Assembly: GCA_918807975.1 (NCBI GenBank) | Contig: OU964918.1 | Location: 3,100,001-3,164,000 of the forward strand | Direction: 5' to 3' | Source of the DNA: Aplidium turbinatum | Taxonomy: Eukaryota > Chordata > Ascidiacea > Aplousobranchia > Polyclinidae | DNA length: 64,000 bases | Shown here: positions 22,967-33,899 of the stretch, in pieces | How the letters are laid out: every line of letters starts with the position of its first letter | Numbering within the stretch: position 1 is the first letter of the stretch | Notes under the pieces: generated by a model | Seen by the model: the letters and a program-made list of their open reading frames with translations, nothing else | Told to the model about the DNA's origin: nothing | Database searches by the model: none | Position numbers and translations under genes: made by a program

Positions 22967-23563
22967 CTAGTGTTCGTTTTTCTTGGGCTTTTTGTATCCT
23001 TTTTTTTCGAAAATTTCCGTGCCTTCCTTAGATCTTTTTCTCCAGAGTAATCTGTCACTAGCAAGGTTTTCCCATGAATCCAGATCAATGTTTGCATGGT
23101 TGAGTGAGACTTTCAGCTGATCTTTGTGTCTCATTCTTGGTCTTCTGGAGGGGGGGTTTCCTATCTCTAGTTGTCCCTCCTCGTTGTTCCTTCTCATGAC
23201 ATGTCCTGTCCAGCGAAGGCAGTGTTGCAATATGGTGGCTTCTGAACTGGGCAACCTAGCGCGATCAAGAATTGCATCTTTGGTGAGACAATCTTCCCAA
23301 CGAGTGCCTAGCATTTGACCCAGTTTCCTCTGCTGAAAATTTTCAAGACGTTTGATGTAACGGCGGTATAATGTCCAGGTTTCACAAGCATAGAGAAGAG
23401 TGGATAGAACGACTGTCCGGAGGACCATAATTTTTGTGCGGATAAATATAGCATGGTTGTTGAAAACACGATGGTTAAGTCTTCCATAGGCACAATGTGC
23501 TGCTTTTACACGATGTTCAATATTCTTTGACAGTGTTACAAACAACCAAAAAAATGTGGCCAT
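22967..23563 (-). pseudogene. LINE reverse transcriptase, C-terminal part
   Basis: A 198-residue open frame on the minus strand matches the region after the catalytic palm of LINE reverse transcriptases: LRTVVLSTLLYACETWTLYR, then LENFQQRKLGQMLGTRWED, ILDRARLPSSEA and HCLRWTGHVMRR. This is the thumb/connection region typical of endonuclease-reverse-transcriptase LINEs. The palm with YxDD and the N-terminal endonuclease are missing. The initiator ATG at 23563 is chance, because the homology is cut at the piggyBac subterminal sequence. Related but distinct copies occur at 41610 and 48128. Confidence 0.85.
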
Positions 23564-23962
23564 GTGGCCGGTGTCCTTTTAAAAGGCAACAATAAATATA
23601 AAGCAAAATAAACAAATAAAAGAAGCAAAACCTTACACAAATTAGAGTGTAGTAGGAAGCACAATATTACAGAGTGTCAAACTATGCAGAAACATAATTC
23701 ATATCTATTACCAATAGGCAATAAAACATGCATGTTCCTCCTCACTTCACTTTATCGGGCTCTTCTCATTTTTCAACAATTTTCAAACTTTCACAAAATT
23801 CAGAAAAAGTACGTTGTTCGCAAATATTTATCAACACCTTTCAAAACAGACCCAAAACAACTACTAGCAAGTCCAAAATGATTCAATCAAAATAAGATGA
23901 TGCAATACTGATGCATTCAAAACGATGTCCTTTTAAAAGGACACCGGCCATGAATGGGTTAA

Positions 23963-24617
23963 AAGCATGAAAAACCTCTACTCATGATAACATAAGGTTG
24001 GGGAATGAAAAATTCGTCAAAAATTTTTACACAGTCTTGAATGCGTAATTAAAGCGTACGAAACAATGAAAACACTGGCCGCTTTCCAAAATCACTTCAT
24101 GAGAAGCAAGACCAACAAAAGGCTAATCACATGAGAAGAGAAGACCTATGGACTATAACTAAGCTACCTCCAATTGCAGCAACAATAAAATCAAAATTTC
24201 TAAAAAATTTTCCGCCATACAAAAACATCAAAATACCGAGTTAGCAAAATCTGCATGTAAGGTAAAGTTAACGGAAAGAGAAATTGAAGCCCACCACCAA
24301 GGCGATGGCATGACAACATTTGGCAACTCTGGGAAAGTTAGCTAAAATCCTTGAGTCATGGAGGCAAATGACCCATGTTGATGCGAAGTCTGCTTTAGGC
24401 GGAGATAGCGACCGATTATATGGTGGCCAATATCAGACACTGAACAAATTTGAATATAATTGGCTCAAAATGGTTTACGTGAGATCTTACGTGCATAAAA
24501 GGCTATTGCATAAAAATCACCAGTAGACGTTTTGATGATATCACAGTATGGTTTAGTTTAAGCTTCCTTCATTATTATTTTTAACGGGCTTAGTAATCAT
24601 TGTATTGGCGTAGAAGT
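23963..24617. other. No gene recognised
   Basis: No domain or repeat recognised. The open frame at 24320-24526 is unsupported. Confidence 0.35.
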
Positions 24618-25290
24618 CAGTGGTTCTTAACCTTTTAAGAATAAAAGTTCATGCGACGGGTAAAAATATAAAAGTCCTTTTTGAAGATCCATAACTAGAG
24701 TATCGAAGATACAATTATTTTAGGGAGGTGCGCTGGGAAATAAAAAGAAAAACTTACGCATAGCTAAGCGCAACTATTCAGTGTAGCCTTGGCAGCCTAA
24801 TCAAATATTTTAGTATGTACAAGAAACTAAATTTTTTAAAATTGCTTGTATCGCATAAAATACTTTTGAGATTGAAATTCAAAGTGGTGGTTTGTACGCA
24901 AAAGCGGATCCAGAAAATAAAATTGAGAGTTGGGGACTAGATTAATGATCCTAAATTACTTGCGAAATGAACAATTATAAATTTCGAAATCCAAACAAAA
25001 TCCATCTATTTACTTTTTTTGGTCTCATTTTGTGCATATTATTGTCTAATATTCTTTTTTTTTTTGCCTAAGACTGATGCTTTGTATTTGACTAAATATA
25101 CCTAATTAAAATCTATTATTATTATTCTCCTTTAATAAGACACTTCTGATGATCCCCTTTCAAGGTGAAACAGGCTGTAAGGGTTTAAAGAGTAATAACT
25201 ACATTTGATGTAATTAAAGTCTATATTTTTGTAGAAGTTAGAGCCACAAATTTTGTTTTAAACGAGAATAATAAATAACGAGCCCACTGA
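24618..25290 (-). mobile_element. hAT fragment, reverse orientation
   Basis: Begins CAGTGGTTCTTAACC at 24618, a hAT-type tip. The stretch 25137-25205 matches, inverted, the 3' region of the hAT at 31877-32758 (AAACCCTTACAGCCTGTTTC against AAACCCTTGACAGCCTGTTT). No transposase part is readable and the other end was not found. Confidence 0.5.
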
Positions 25291-25955
25291 AAATAGTTGT
25301 TTCCAATATCTTGGGGCAAAACGATTTCTTATTCCTTGTGAAGGATAAGGCATGACGTAGTCGAACCTACGGCTTTTCATTACCCTTTTGTAATTGAAGC
25401 TCTAAAAGCCTTACAGAAATGTAGCAACTTGGAACTAAGAACTAGATCGGAAGCTGAGTCATTGCTAAAGTACTTGAGCAGTTTCAAATCTATGCTTCTC
25501 TGCAATATGTGAAGTCGGCCTACAGTCCTAAACAAGATTCACTGACTTTGAAAAGAATCTCTGTAAACAAAATGCCAGTATATTTATGCTTTTCCACTAC
25601 TTTGTTAGCACATCTAATGTGAATTGTCACTTGAAGCCACCTGAAATAAATCTCATGTCATTTTCTATTAGAATAGTCCCATTGAGAAATTTCAAAAGAT
25701 GTGTATAGGTTGCCTGAAATAAGTAAGATCACCGCTGGTGGCGATAAGTGCTGCCCCTTAATTCCCTTCACACTTCCAAAAATCATGCCACACATCCAGA
25801 AACAAGGCACGTTTCACATCATACTTTATACACAGCAGTAGTAGATCAATTTCAATTGTTAACCAGTCGCATGAAGGAGCAATGTGTTTATTTCGGAATG
25901 TTGCATTTTGTCAAAAATGGACCCTATCGTTCTGGGGATCCGGTGCATTGCACTG
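25291..25955. other. No gene recognised
   Basis: No supported coding region and no repeats paired within the window. Confidence 0.35.
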
Positions 25956-25959
25956 GCTG

Positions 25960-26420
25960 CACCTGAGGTAGGCTAGTTACAGCTCCACCTGTGGTCGTTA
26001 CGGCTTCACCTGGGGTATAGTTACAGGCTTTACAGCTACACCTGTGGTAGTTTAGGCTTCATCTCGGGTAGTTACGGCTTCACCGGCGGTAGTTATGGCT
26101 GCACCGGTGGTAGTAACGGCTACGCCGGTGGTAGATACGGCTACACCAGTGGTAGTTACGGCTGCATTGGCGGTAGTTAAGGCTGCATTGGTGGTAGCCA
26201 TCGCTACACCGGTGGTAGTTATGGCTGCACCGGTGGTAGTTACAGCTGCACTGACGGTAGTTTCGGCTTCATTGGTGTTAGTTACAGCAGCTGCTTCACT
26301 GGTGGTAGTTACGGCTTTATTGATGGTAGTTACGGCTTTACCGGTCACAGTTGTGGCTGCATTCGTGGTAGTTACGGTGCAGCAGGGGTAGTTACGGCTG
26401 CACTCGTGATAGTTATGACT
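25960..26420. repeat. Minisatellite, 21-bp unit
   Basis: About 20 imperfect copies of a 21-bp unit close to GGCTGCACCGGTGGTAGTTAC. Because 21 is a multiple of 3, both strands stay open over about 98 codons: the plus strand reads as valine/alanine/proline heptads and the minus strand as threonine-rich heptads (TTTGVAV). No gene context such as a signal peptide or splice sites supports expression, so I treat it as a satellite. Confidence 0.85.
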
Positions 26421-26891
26421 CTGTTACTGGTGTTCTTGCTCCATATGCACAGAAGTAAAGTGTGTCAGTACTTGAACAGCAGCCATTTTCAATAACTGTT
26501 GACGCGCCCACTCATCAGGCAGTGAAACATTCCCCTTATTATCAAGTTCTTTAGTACCAAAGTAAGGTACTGATGCACATTCTCCAGCAGCGATCAATGC
26601 CACATGAGACTTTAGAACAGCGTGTAAGTTTCATCGTTTCTGCTCTTGAGGAAATGAGCTTGGGCTAGAAAGTAGAGAGCTCTTCTGTGCACACCTGAAG
26701 CCAGGTATGCTGCACTACCCACTCACACACCAACCCAGTGGACTACATTATGCATTGTGATCGAACAAATGATAAAATTTCAAGAGCATTTAAACTTAAA
26801 GCAATATTTTAGTCACTGAAGTGTACACGGGGAATTTTTGTGAATTGTTTTAAATCAAAAGATTCATTTGTAGTAATATAATTCCTTCACC
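26421..26891. other. No gene recognised
   Basis: No homology signal. The PLE pol begins abruptly at its right edge. Confidence 0.35.
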
Positions 26892-28290
26892 ATGTCAACA
26901 CTTTACATTGTCGCAGCAGATGTCAAAGCGCTATATCCGTCGCTTAAACGCAGTGTAGACAATGAAGCCTTGAAAAACGCACTTGCAACGCAGACTACCT
27001 ATCCTGCAGAAGCTAGAAAGACAATTATTCAGTTAAATGAATTTTGTATGAATAATGTTGTAACCCAGTATGGGGAAAACTTCTTCAGCCAAACTGATGG
27101 GATTGTCACAGGTGACAATCATTGCGTTTCCCTGGCGAACATCACCGTAAATTATATCCTTCAAGCTTCAAAAACTATCCTGCAAGAAGCTTGTGTATTT
27201 AAAAGATTCATCGATGACATTATTTGGATATCAATTGGTACGACTACTACAAACTCAATCAAATCCGCACTGAGAGAAAGTTTCGCAAAATTTAATTTAG
27301 ATCTTACATTCCGGCAAACCGACACTACGCAAGAGTCAGACACAGTGGAATTTCTGGATGTCAACCATTGCATCAGTCTTAATACAAAGTTCAAGTTTGT
27401 GACAAGAGATTTTGTCAAAAGTACTGCGCTAGATCGCTGTTTCATCAATGGCGCCTCGCATCATCCATTGACGACGTTCAAGTCAATCGTTTACAGCGAA
27501 GCCTTGCGGCTACGCCATCTGAACGAATGCGACGAGGACTTCCTATCTAGCCTTCAGCGTCTAAAAGATAGAGCACTCAGATCCGACTTCCCTGAAGACA
27601 TGACATCCGATGTAATCGCACTTGCTTCGAACTGGAAAGATAGATTTAACACCAAACAACTGGAAAATAATAAAAAGAACCGCATTGCATTAGCTACAGC
27701 ATTCCCCAAATTGTTGAAACTTACAGAAAAAGAAAAACAATTAAAACCGAATGCCATGGTTACGTATGCCAGACCTAAAACCATTGGTAATCAGCTGACC
27801 AATTATAAAAAGTTGTCGAAGGATACAGTACAGTCGGAACTATGCGGGTCTTCTAGACCCTGCCGACACTGCGCCCTTTATGGGACCCCCATAAAGTTTT
27901 TAAACTCAAGCAACAATTAGATTGTAGTAACTATGGTATTTATGTAGCAACTTGTAACGTATGTAAGGAACAGTACGTCGGCCAAACTGTGAATAAATTT
28001 TCTGTTCTTTGGACAGGCCTTCGTAATATCTGGAATAAATTTGACCTCTCTAAAAATAATGACAGTGCAGCTTTAATTAAGCATTTCGCCAATTTCCATG
28101 ATCTGAGCAATAAGCCGCCTCTGTCCAACTGTTTCAGTGTTACTTTTCTTGAACAACCTAGTTTAGACCGCCTTGAAGCTTGTGAGGACAAATGGCTTCA
28201 CAAGATCAAAGCCACCATCGATATTCAATCCATGATTTTACCTGCAGTGAAAAAATTTGTCTATTTTCTACCAATTATTTATTTACCTTT
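26892..28290 (+). pseudogene. Penelope-like element pol (reverse transcriptase plus GIY-YIG), 5'-truncated
   Basis: A 342-codon frame (26892-27920) encodes a PLE-type reverse transcriptase: DVKALYPSL (motif A), DGIVTGDNHCVSLANI (motif B), FKRFIDDI (motif C, with the DD pair) and EFLDV (motif D). It continues through the linker NAMVTYARPKTIGNQL and ends near CGSSRPCRHC. A GIY-YIG endonuclease follows in another frame from about 27927 (NYGIYVATCNVC, QYVGQT), ending ACEDKWLHKIKA. One frame change near 27890-27910 separates the two. The N-terminal part is lost, so the ATG at 26892 is not native. The palm itself is uninterrupted, suggesting a fairly young copy. The 3' tail is split by the hAT at 28406-29612 and resumes at 29613. 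Confidence 0.9.
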
Positions 28291-28405
28291 GACCTAGTGT
28301 TGACTCCACTGCTATGCATTCCCGTGGCATTCAAGCCTTTGTTTTATTCTTATTACGTCATAGTGCGTATATTTTGATTTTTATCTCATGATTCGTAACT
28401 TGTTT

Positions 28406-29612
28406 TAGAGTTGCCAGATTGGGCGCTTTTACGCCCAATTGGGCTACTTTTGATTTCTCCAGGCGCCAAAAATTCGCGTTGGGCGCGCTTTTTTGGCTGG
28501 CGCCCAATTGGGCTACTTTTTTTTTAAATATAATACAACTTTTTATGTAAAAATTGTATCATGTTTAAGATTTTTACTTAATTCGTAGTTATTTCATTGA
28601 GGAGCAGCATTTTTGAAAGCCTCGGTTAGGCAGGGTTACCAATTTGGTATAAAGATGCCAATTTTCAAAAATATGCATATTTAGGCTTTAATATCTGGCA
28701 ATCCTGGCAACTTAAGTGATCCAGGTTTTCATGAAAATGCATTGGACATCAGTTCAGTTTGTTTTATTTTTGACCATCACAACGAAAAACAATATATGTC
28801 AAACATAGCAGGGGTCTAGAAAAAGGTAGAAGCGACAAAACACGGACGCTATAACGTGCATGATGCCAAAGCAGGACATTCAGTTATGGCATGGTTGCAA
28901 CACCTTAACAAAGTTTTTGCGGAGCTGGTATACAAGTCCCCCCTCCCCTTGGCAACTCGTGACAAAGACAGGACTCAACCAAACATGTAGGGTGAAACTA
29001 CTTTACCTTTGCTTTACTGTTCACACACTTCAATCCACATGTTTTAGTCAATTCCTCTTTGTCATGAGTTGCCAAGGGGGAGGGGGGGGACTTGTATACC
29101 AGCTTCGTTTTTAAAAATGTCGAAAGATGAGAAAAAAGGCCATGAATTTTTTTTTAACAATTTATAGCAGTAAAAAAAAAGACAAAAAAGATAGTTTCTA
29201 CGTTGATCAACCTTGGTCACTGGTGGGTTATCAAAACTGTTGATGGTCTTGAGGTTGAGTACGTCATGTCTTGAGGGAAACACTCTTGATGGGTTAGCTC
29301 ATCACCAAAACCAATTAAACCATTTTTTGTGTTATTTGGTGTGGTACCGGTACTTGTTTGTAGTTATTTTAACAAACAGTTGACTGAATGCATGATTGCT
29401 AATCTGTCTGAAAGATGTGAATAACTGGAAAACCACTTATAATTTGGGACTGATGATCAAGCCCTCAGGAAGAATTTTGTATAATAGCCTATTTCTTTTG
29501 CTTGGGCTCCAATTTGGGCTCTATTTTAGAAACCCCAAAAAAATTGGGCTACTTTTGGGCTACTTTTTGCATAAGCTTGGGCTCTTTTTTATATTAACCT
29601 CTGGCAACCCTA
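28406..29612. mobile_element. hAT-type element inserted in PLE 3' sequence
   Basis: Tips TAGAGTTGCCAGA and TCTGGCAACCCTA form short inverted repeats, flanked by the perfect 8-bp duplication ACTTGTTT at 28398-28405 and 29613-29620. The body is rich in GGGCTACTTTT-type words at both ends. No transposase is seen. A smaller hairpin sits inside at 28923-29104. Confidence 0.85.
28923..29104. repeat. Hairpin MITE of 182 bp
   Basis: AGCTGGTATACAAGTCCCCC and its complement form arms of about 46 bp that continue through TTGGCAACTC/GAGTTGCCAA. Nested inside the hAT at 28406-29612. Confidence 0.8.
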
Positions 29613-29666
29613 ACTTGTTTCATACTAGTCTCGTCCTGTTGCTCAAGAGCTCTTGACAATATCAAA

Positions 29667-29689
29667 CTGAAGATGCTTTAAAAGCGAAA
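29667..29689 (+). ncRNA. Hammerhead ribozyme-like core 5
   Basis: CTGAAGA, short stem II GCTT/AAGC, then GAAA. It lies in the loop of the 20-bp hairpin described for this region. Confidence 0.45.
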
Positions 29690-29849
29690 TCGATATTTGA
29701 TTACAACAATGAGGCTGGTACACTGTTTGTTGTGTTGAGCAACAGGACGAGACTAAAGATAAGAGACAGTCAACCGCTTCAAGTGGACAGTTTGCTGGGT
29801 GGTTCACTAAAAACAGAAAAGTTTTATTAGTGAATTGTTTCATACTAGA

Positions 29850-29882
29850 CTGACGATGTGAGGGCTGCGGCCTCTCATGAAA
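29850..29882 (+). ncRNA. Hammerhead ribozyme-like core 6
   Basis: CTGACGA fits CUGANGA. Stem II is strong (TGAGGGC/GCCTCTCA with one G-U pair) and GAAA follows. Stem I and III partners were not settled. Confidence 0.5.
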
Positions 29883-29900
29883 TCGATTTCTAATATAATA

Positions 29901-30110
29901 TTGAGACTGCTGACTGATCCTTTGGTACTTAGACAGTGCAGACAGACCAAGTAGTATTGGACAAAGGATCGTCGCAGCATAATAGCAGCTCAGATAGTCA
30001 GGCAGATTTCCTCCATCAGTTTACTACTAGAGAACTTCAAATACATTACATTTGGCATATGACATTTTAGGTTGATTTGCCAACAACATAATTACTAGCA
30101 TAGGCTAAGG
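29901..30110. other. Spacer with imperfect hairpin
   Basis: TGCTGACTGATCCTTT near 29907 and AAAGGATCGTCGCAGCA near 29964 can pair imperfectly. No coding sequence. Confidence 0.35.
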
Positions 30111-30481
30111 TAGTGATTCTCAACCTTTTTGTCGTGGCGGATTCCTTGTGGTGCTTTCGAAGCGGTGGCGGAACACTAAAAAATGTTTAGTTGAAATTTT
30201 GGTATCCTAACACGTCTTCCAATGAAATCAAATGTTTCATGTTTGAAAGCGAGAAACAAGAATTTGCTGAACTCGCGAGACACTTATGACGATTGACGAC
30301 ATTGACGAAGTTATCTTATGAGCTATATGTTGGCACACAGGATCAAAAATCAGCAATCTATAGCCTATGATGATTTAAGTTTTTTTATAAATTTTATCAA
30401 AACTTGATAGAATTTTTGTAACTGCTGACCACTAGCCAAAGGTGTTGCGACCGTGCAATGTTTTAACCTGAGAATCCATTA
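30111..30481. mobile_element. hAT MITE, about 370 bp
   Basis: TGATTCTCAACCTTTTTG at the left and TTTTAACCTGAGAATCCA at the right form terminal inverted repeats of a type common in hAT MITEs. The interior is non-coding and the target duplication is uncertain. Confidence 0.6.
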
Positions 30482-30488
30482 CAAACGT

Positions 30489-30600
30489 CAAATTTCTCAA
30501 ATTTAACATTAAATCCGCCAATATGGCAATCTTGTTTGAGTCTCATCCTGTCGGTCGCATTTGGCTTCCAGTCCAGATGCTAATATAGTGACGTCCACGG
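30489..30600. repeat. Dispersed repeat family X, copy 2
   Basis: Direct-orientation match to 11367-11479. Confidence 0.6.
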
Positions 30601-30999
30601 TGGTTCAACAAATAAACTGAGCATCAAAACAGTTACATCTTAGGTCGAGACACTAATCTACAAAACTGATCACTACAAATTGTGTTTCAAACCCCATCAG
30701 CTACCCAGTATGACCTCAAGTATAATTTAATATGTTTTACAAAATTATTACATGTTACGAAATTATTTTTTTCAAAACCACATAAAATTTACACCAGAAT
30801 ATGACATTTTATCCAATAAAAGCAGTAATTATTATCATAGCACGCCGGGGTAAGATAAAGAGGTTGACAGTGATGTTGGAAGAGACCAATGAAAGATGAT
30901 ATATACTCAAATATCTTTGCTTGTTCTTTATAATTAGTAATGTCATTGGAGCAATGTCGTGATTCAATTTGTTTGATTCGTTATCTCGTTCAATTTCAG

Positions 31000-31079
31000 T
31001 ACACGTATCAACGCAACTAAATGCGATGGACGTTTCGAATGCAGGGATGGTAAGGATGAGTGTGGAGCTGGCTGCCCTG
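31000..31079 (+). CDS. Possible host exon: LDL-receptor class A repeat fragment
   Basis: An 80-nt stretch bounded by a good acceptor (pyrimidine-rich, TTTCAG ending at 30999) and donor (GTGAGT from 31080). Read with one leading base it encodes CDGRFECRDGKDECGAGCP, with the C-x3-F-x-C-x-D-G-x-D-E-C spacing of the second half of an LDL-receptor class A repeat (calcium-binding acidic DGxDE). Such repeats occur in secreted or membrane proteins. The exon starts in phase 2 and ends in phase 1. No neighbouring exon was found on either side, so the rest of the gene would lie outside or be hidden among large introns full of transposons. Confidence 0.5.
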
Positions 31080-31876
31080 GTGAGTTGCAGACATTGACAA
31101 TTTCAACATAAATTTATATTTAATTTTATTTGTTTATCAAATTCTCACTGAAATCGCACATTCCTTTTTGAATAAATGTTTGTTTCAGTAAGCAAAAAAT
31201 CATTCACTCGACAAACATTGTTCTGCCTAAGCAATGGTCCGCTAGACCAGAATGTCTAAATGTCTTATTTCATGTAATGACGTGTTGTAAGGCCCAATTT
31301 GGGTAAAGACGTTAATATATTGAACAATATGCAAGACTACCTGAGCAACACCACAACATTTAACATCATTATACACTAAAATAAAATAGAAAACGTTTTG
31401 GCTATGCATATAGTCCATTTCAAGCCTTTGAAATAGAATTGATTTTACTTTATATAAGAATTACTTGAGGAACTTACAGTATAACAACAAAAATATGGTC
31501 TGACCCAGTGGTGGATTCCCAGAAGATTAGCTTCCGGAACGTTAAATATTTTCTTTCCAAAAGCTCTAGGTGCCGTAGGAGAGGTTCAGAATTATGCCCA
31601 TATAAGATTTTGAAATAACACACTTGATGTACGTGTTTAAAACGTTGCTAAAGTAGCTAATTATCATAGTCTATAGATAGAAGATATAACGTTGTTCAAT
31701 GCAAACTTTCGTATTTTAGTGAAAAAACAACACAAAAAATTACAAGTTCCACAATTCATCAAGATATTCATCGTATTCAAAACCATAAGACCTTTCGCGA
31801 CTTCGGGTCTCAATTACAGTCTCAACTTTCTCAGTGGAGGACCGACCGACCAATCGTATAAACAATTAGCCTACAC

Positions 31877-32758
31877 CAGGGGTTCTTAAACTGGGGTCCG
31901 TGGACCCTCAAGGGGTACGCGGACTAGTTTTCGGGAGCCCATGAAGGCCCAATGGAAATCTTAGTGGATAATTTCAAAAATGGAATATTTTTTCAAAAGA
32001 AAAGATATTAAGTTCAAACAACGCTGATGATTTCTAGTTTGGTGTTTCTAGATAATTGTTATCGCATTGTACTTTTGTTACGTACAATATTTTGTTACGT
32101 ACGTTTATTACGTCATTTTCCACTTTGTTGTTTTTGCGGTTACTTGAAAATTGCAAAATTTTATCCGTTGCAGCTAAGCTAGACTTCACCTAGGCTAAGT
32201 TAAGATTGTGAAAGGTTTATGCATATCCTCTTTTGGTAAAGAGAGCCATGGCTGGTATAATCCCTTTTGCGACTACATGTTTATGTGAGTCAGGAATATC
32301 ATCCTTTGTAACTATCAAAACAAAGAGTCTAAACCGGTTGGATGCAAAGGATGACATGCGTGACTGTTGCCCTATTAAAGACGAAGCCACAATTCATGTT
32401 TTTGTTGAAGGCAAACAGCAGCATCCTTCAAATTAATGAAATTAAATCGAAGATATTGAAAAACAATCTGCATTCGCTATTTCTTAAATTTAATAAAGCA
32501 TAAATTTTGTTACCTCAAATCAAATATAGTTACTACTCCCTAAACCCTTGACAGCCTGTTTCACCCTAAAAGGAGGATCATCAGAAGGTCCTTATTCAAA
32601 TTGAAATAAACTTTGTTACCGATTCATTTTAATTTTATTGCGTGTTTTCCAATTCATGCTGATCAACAAAGTTTCTCGGACTAGGCCATAAAGGGGGTCC
32701 ACGCAAACCCAAAATATTTTTAAGGGGTCCGCGTTAAAAAAAAGTTTAAGAACCTCTG
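31877..32758 (+). mobile_element. hAT element (inner)
   Basis: Tips CAGGGGTTCTTAAACT and AGTTTAAGAACCTCTG are good inverted repeats, followed inward by GGGGTCCGTGG / GGGGTCCGCG. The flanking octamers GCCTACAC and CCCTACAG agree at 6 of 8 positions. It carries the end of a transposase gene (32233-32436). It lies wholly inside the hAT at 31506-33670, giving a clear order of insertion. Confidence 0.85.
32233..32436 (+). pseudogene. hAT transposase C-terminal (dimerisation) fragment
   Basis: The 67-residue frame contains IIPFATTCLCESGISSFVTI followed by KTKSLNRLDAKDDMR, matching the hAT C-terminal dimerisation domain (xFxTTYLCExxFSxLxxIKTKxRNRL). The rest of the protein (BED finger, RNase H-like catalytic core) is absent. 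It ends at a natural-looking stop 322 bp before the right terminal repeat. The start ATG is internal. Confidence 0.85.
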
Positions 32759-33678
32759 CCCTACAGTGTGTAAAGAAGCACGGTCAGGTGTCAGTATTAA
32801 ATTCATTTGTGAAAATCCGCGTTCACACTCGGTCGATGAAAGATTGTTGATTTAGCAATTTTTAGTCACTGCAATTATAAGCGATTGGTAAATTTATTTT
32901 TTATTTTTGCGATTTGGGATCACCGCGATAACATTAATCACCTTATGTCAATCACCTTATGTCATTATGTATTTTCATTAAAAATGGAATGGATTTTAGT
33001 GACGTTATCAAATTTTGAAGACTCTGGGATCTTTTTTCGTAGTTACATATTCACAAGCGCAATCTCTTTGCCACTTCAATGATTTCGTTTTCTCTGTGTG
33101 TCATTACTGTGTCCTCTGGCTAAGTAGTTGGATCAAGTATTTTGCAGGCGTTAATAAATGACAAGTCTGTTGAATTAAACAAGCGATCTTGGATGGAATT
33201 TCCTAAGTGTTGTTAGAAGATGCGGCTGCGGGGATTGATTGGTGGGCTATTTCTGCATACCACGACTGCTTAGACATACAAGGCTACTCTGAATAGGGCA
33301 AGGCATGGGCCTACTAAGAGTGGTGCTATTGATAACTCCTAAGCAGCAGGAAACAGTCAGTAATAAAAGCAGAAAAATACAAGAAAAACTAATTGTGACG
33401 TAATAAGGTGGCTAAATAAAATATCAGAGTGTAAACACCAAAGTAGGGTTTGGCGCTAGGATAGTCAAGCTGCCTCAAGGTTGCACAATAACGGATCAAA
33501 TGAATGATACAAATTACAAACACCATCTTAATGCTAATCTGAACAGGGCAAAGCATAATAAGAGCATAAAATAATAAAAGCACAAAATATTTAAGCTTCC
33601 GGAACGCCGTTCCTGAAAAGTCAACTTTTTGATCGAGCTTCCGGACCGTTCCCGCTGAAATCTAGCCCTGGTCTGACC

Positions 33679-33899
33679 TAAACACCTGAGAACTACCTCT
33701 CTTCCTCACATATGAAATGATAACACAAAAATTTACGGAGCACAATAGGTCAAAAGTTTGACAGAGGAAAAATTAAGTTCAGAGGAGAAGTGTTCAAGCA
33801 AATTATGCAAGATAAGCGGAAGCACAACACGAGATTATGGCACAAAAACAGCAAAGCACATTACGTGAAGCAAAACACGTGACAATGTAATCACGGTTA
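33679..33899. other. PLE 3' flank, no coding sequence
   Basis: Contains sequence between the hAT duplication and the PLE coding end on the minus strand. It probably includes PLE untranslated DNA, but no ribozyme core was recognised. Confidence 0.35.

Larger units (their letters stand above)
22027..23962. mobile_element. piggyBac-type element C, non-autonomous, with insertions
   Basis: TTAA at 22027-22030 and 23959-23962 bound inverted tips TTAACCCATTAAAAGCC (left) and TTAACCCATTCATGGCC (right, read inward). Subterminal CTTTTAAAAGGACACCGGCC blocks occur near 22165-22188 and 23930-23950, with another in inverted sense at about 23565-23585. No piggyBac coding remains. Inside are a tRNA-like MITE (22189-22431), a hAT MITE (22556-22782) and a minus-strand LINE tail (22967-23563), so it is a host for successive insertions. 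Confidence 0.8.
29621..29900 (+). mobile_element. PLE 3' terminal region with hairpin and two ribozyme-like cores
   Basis: Continuation of the PLE 3' sequence after the hAT insertion. TAGTCTCGTCCTGTTGCTCAA (29627 onward, 20 of the bases perfectly paired) is inverted at about 29735-29756, enclosing one hammerhead-like core. A second core follows at 29850-29882. The word TGTTTCATACTAG occurs twice (about 29616 and 29837), suggesting a short terminal direct repeat. Confidence 0.6.
31506..33670. mobile_element. hAT element (outer), with a younger hAT inside
   Basis: Left tip CAGTGGTGGATTCC and right tip AATCTAGCCCTG are flanked by a perfect 8-bp duplication, GTCTGACC, at 31498-31505 and 33671-33678. 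Subterminal GCTTCCGGAACG occurs near both ends. No transposase of its own is readable. The hAT at 31877-32758 is inserted within it. Confidence 0.8.

Noticed and set aside
26052-26391. Open frames of 98 codons on both strands in the minisatellite as mucin-like genes
   Set aside because: Openness follows from a 21-bp unit without stops; there is no signal peptide, splice or start context.
27161-27784. Minus-strand frames inside the PLE reverse transcriptase
   Set aside because: Shadows of the plus-strand reverse transcriptase with its clear motifs A-D.
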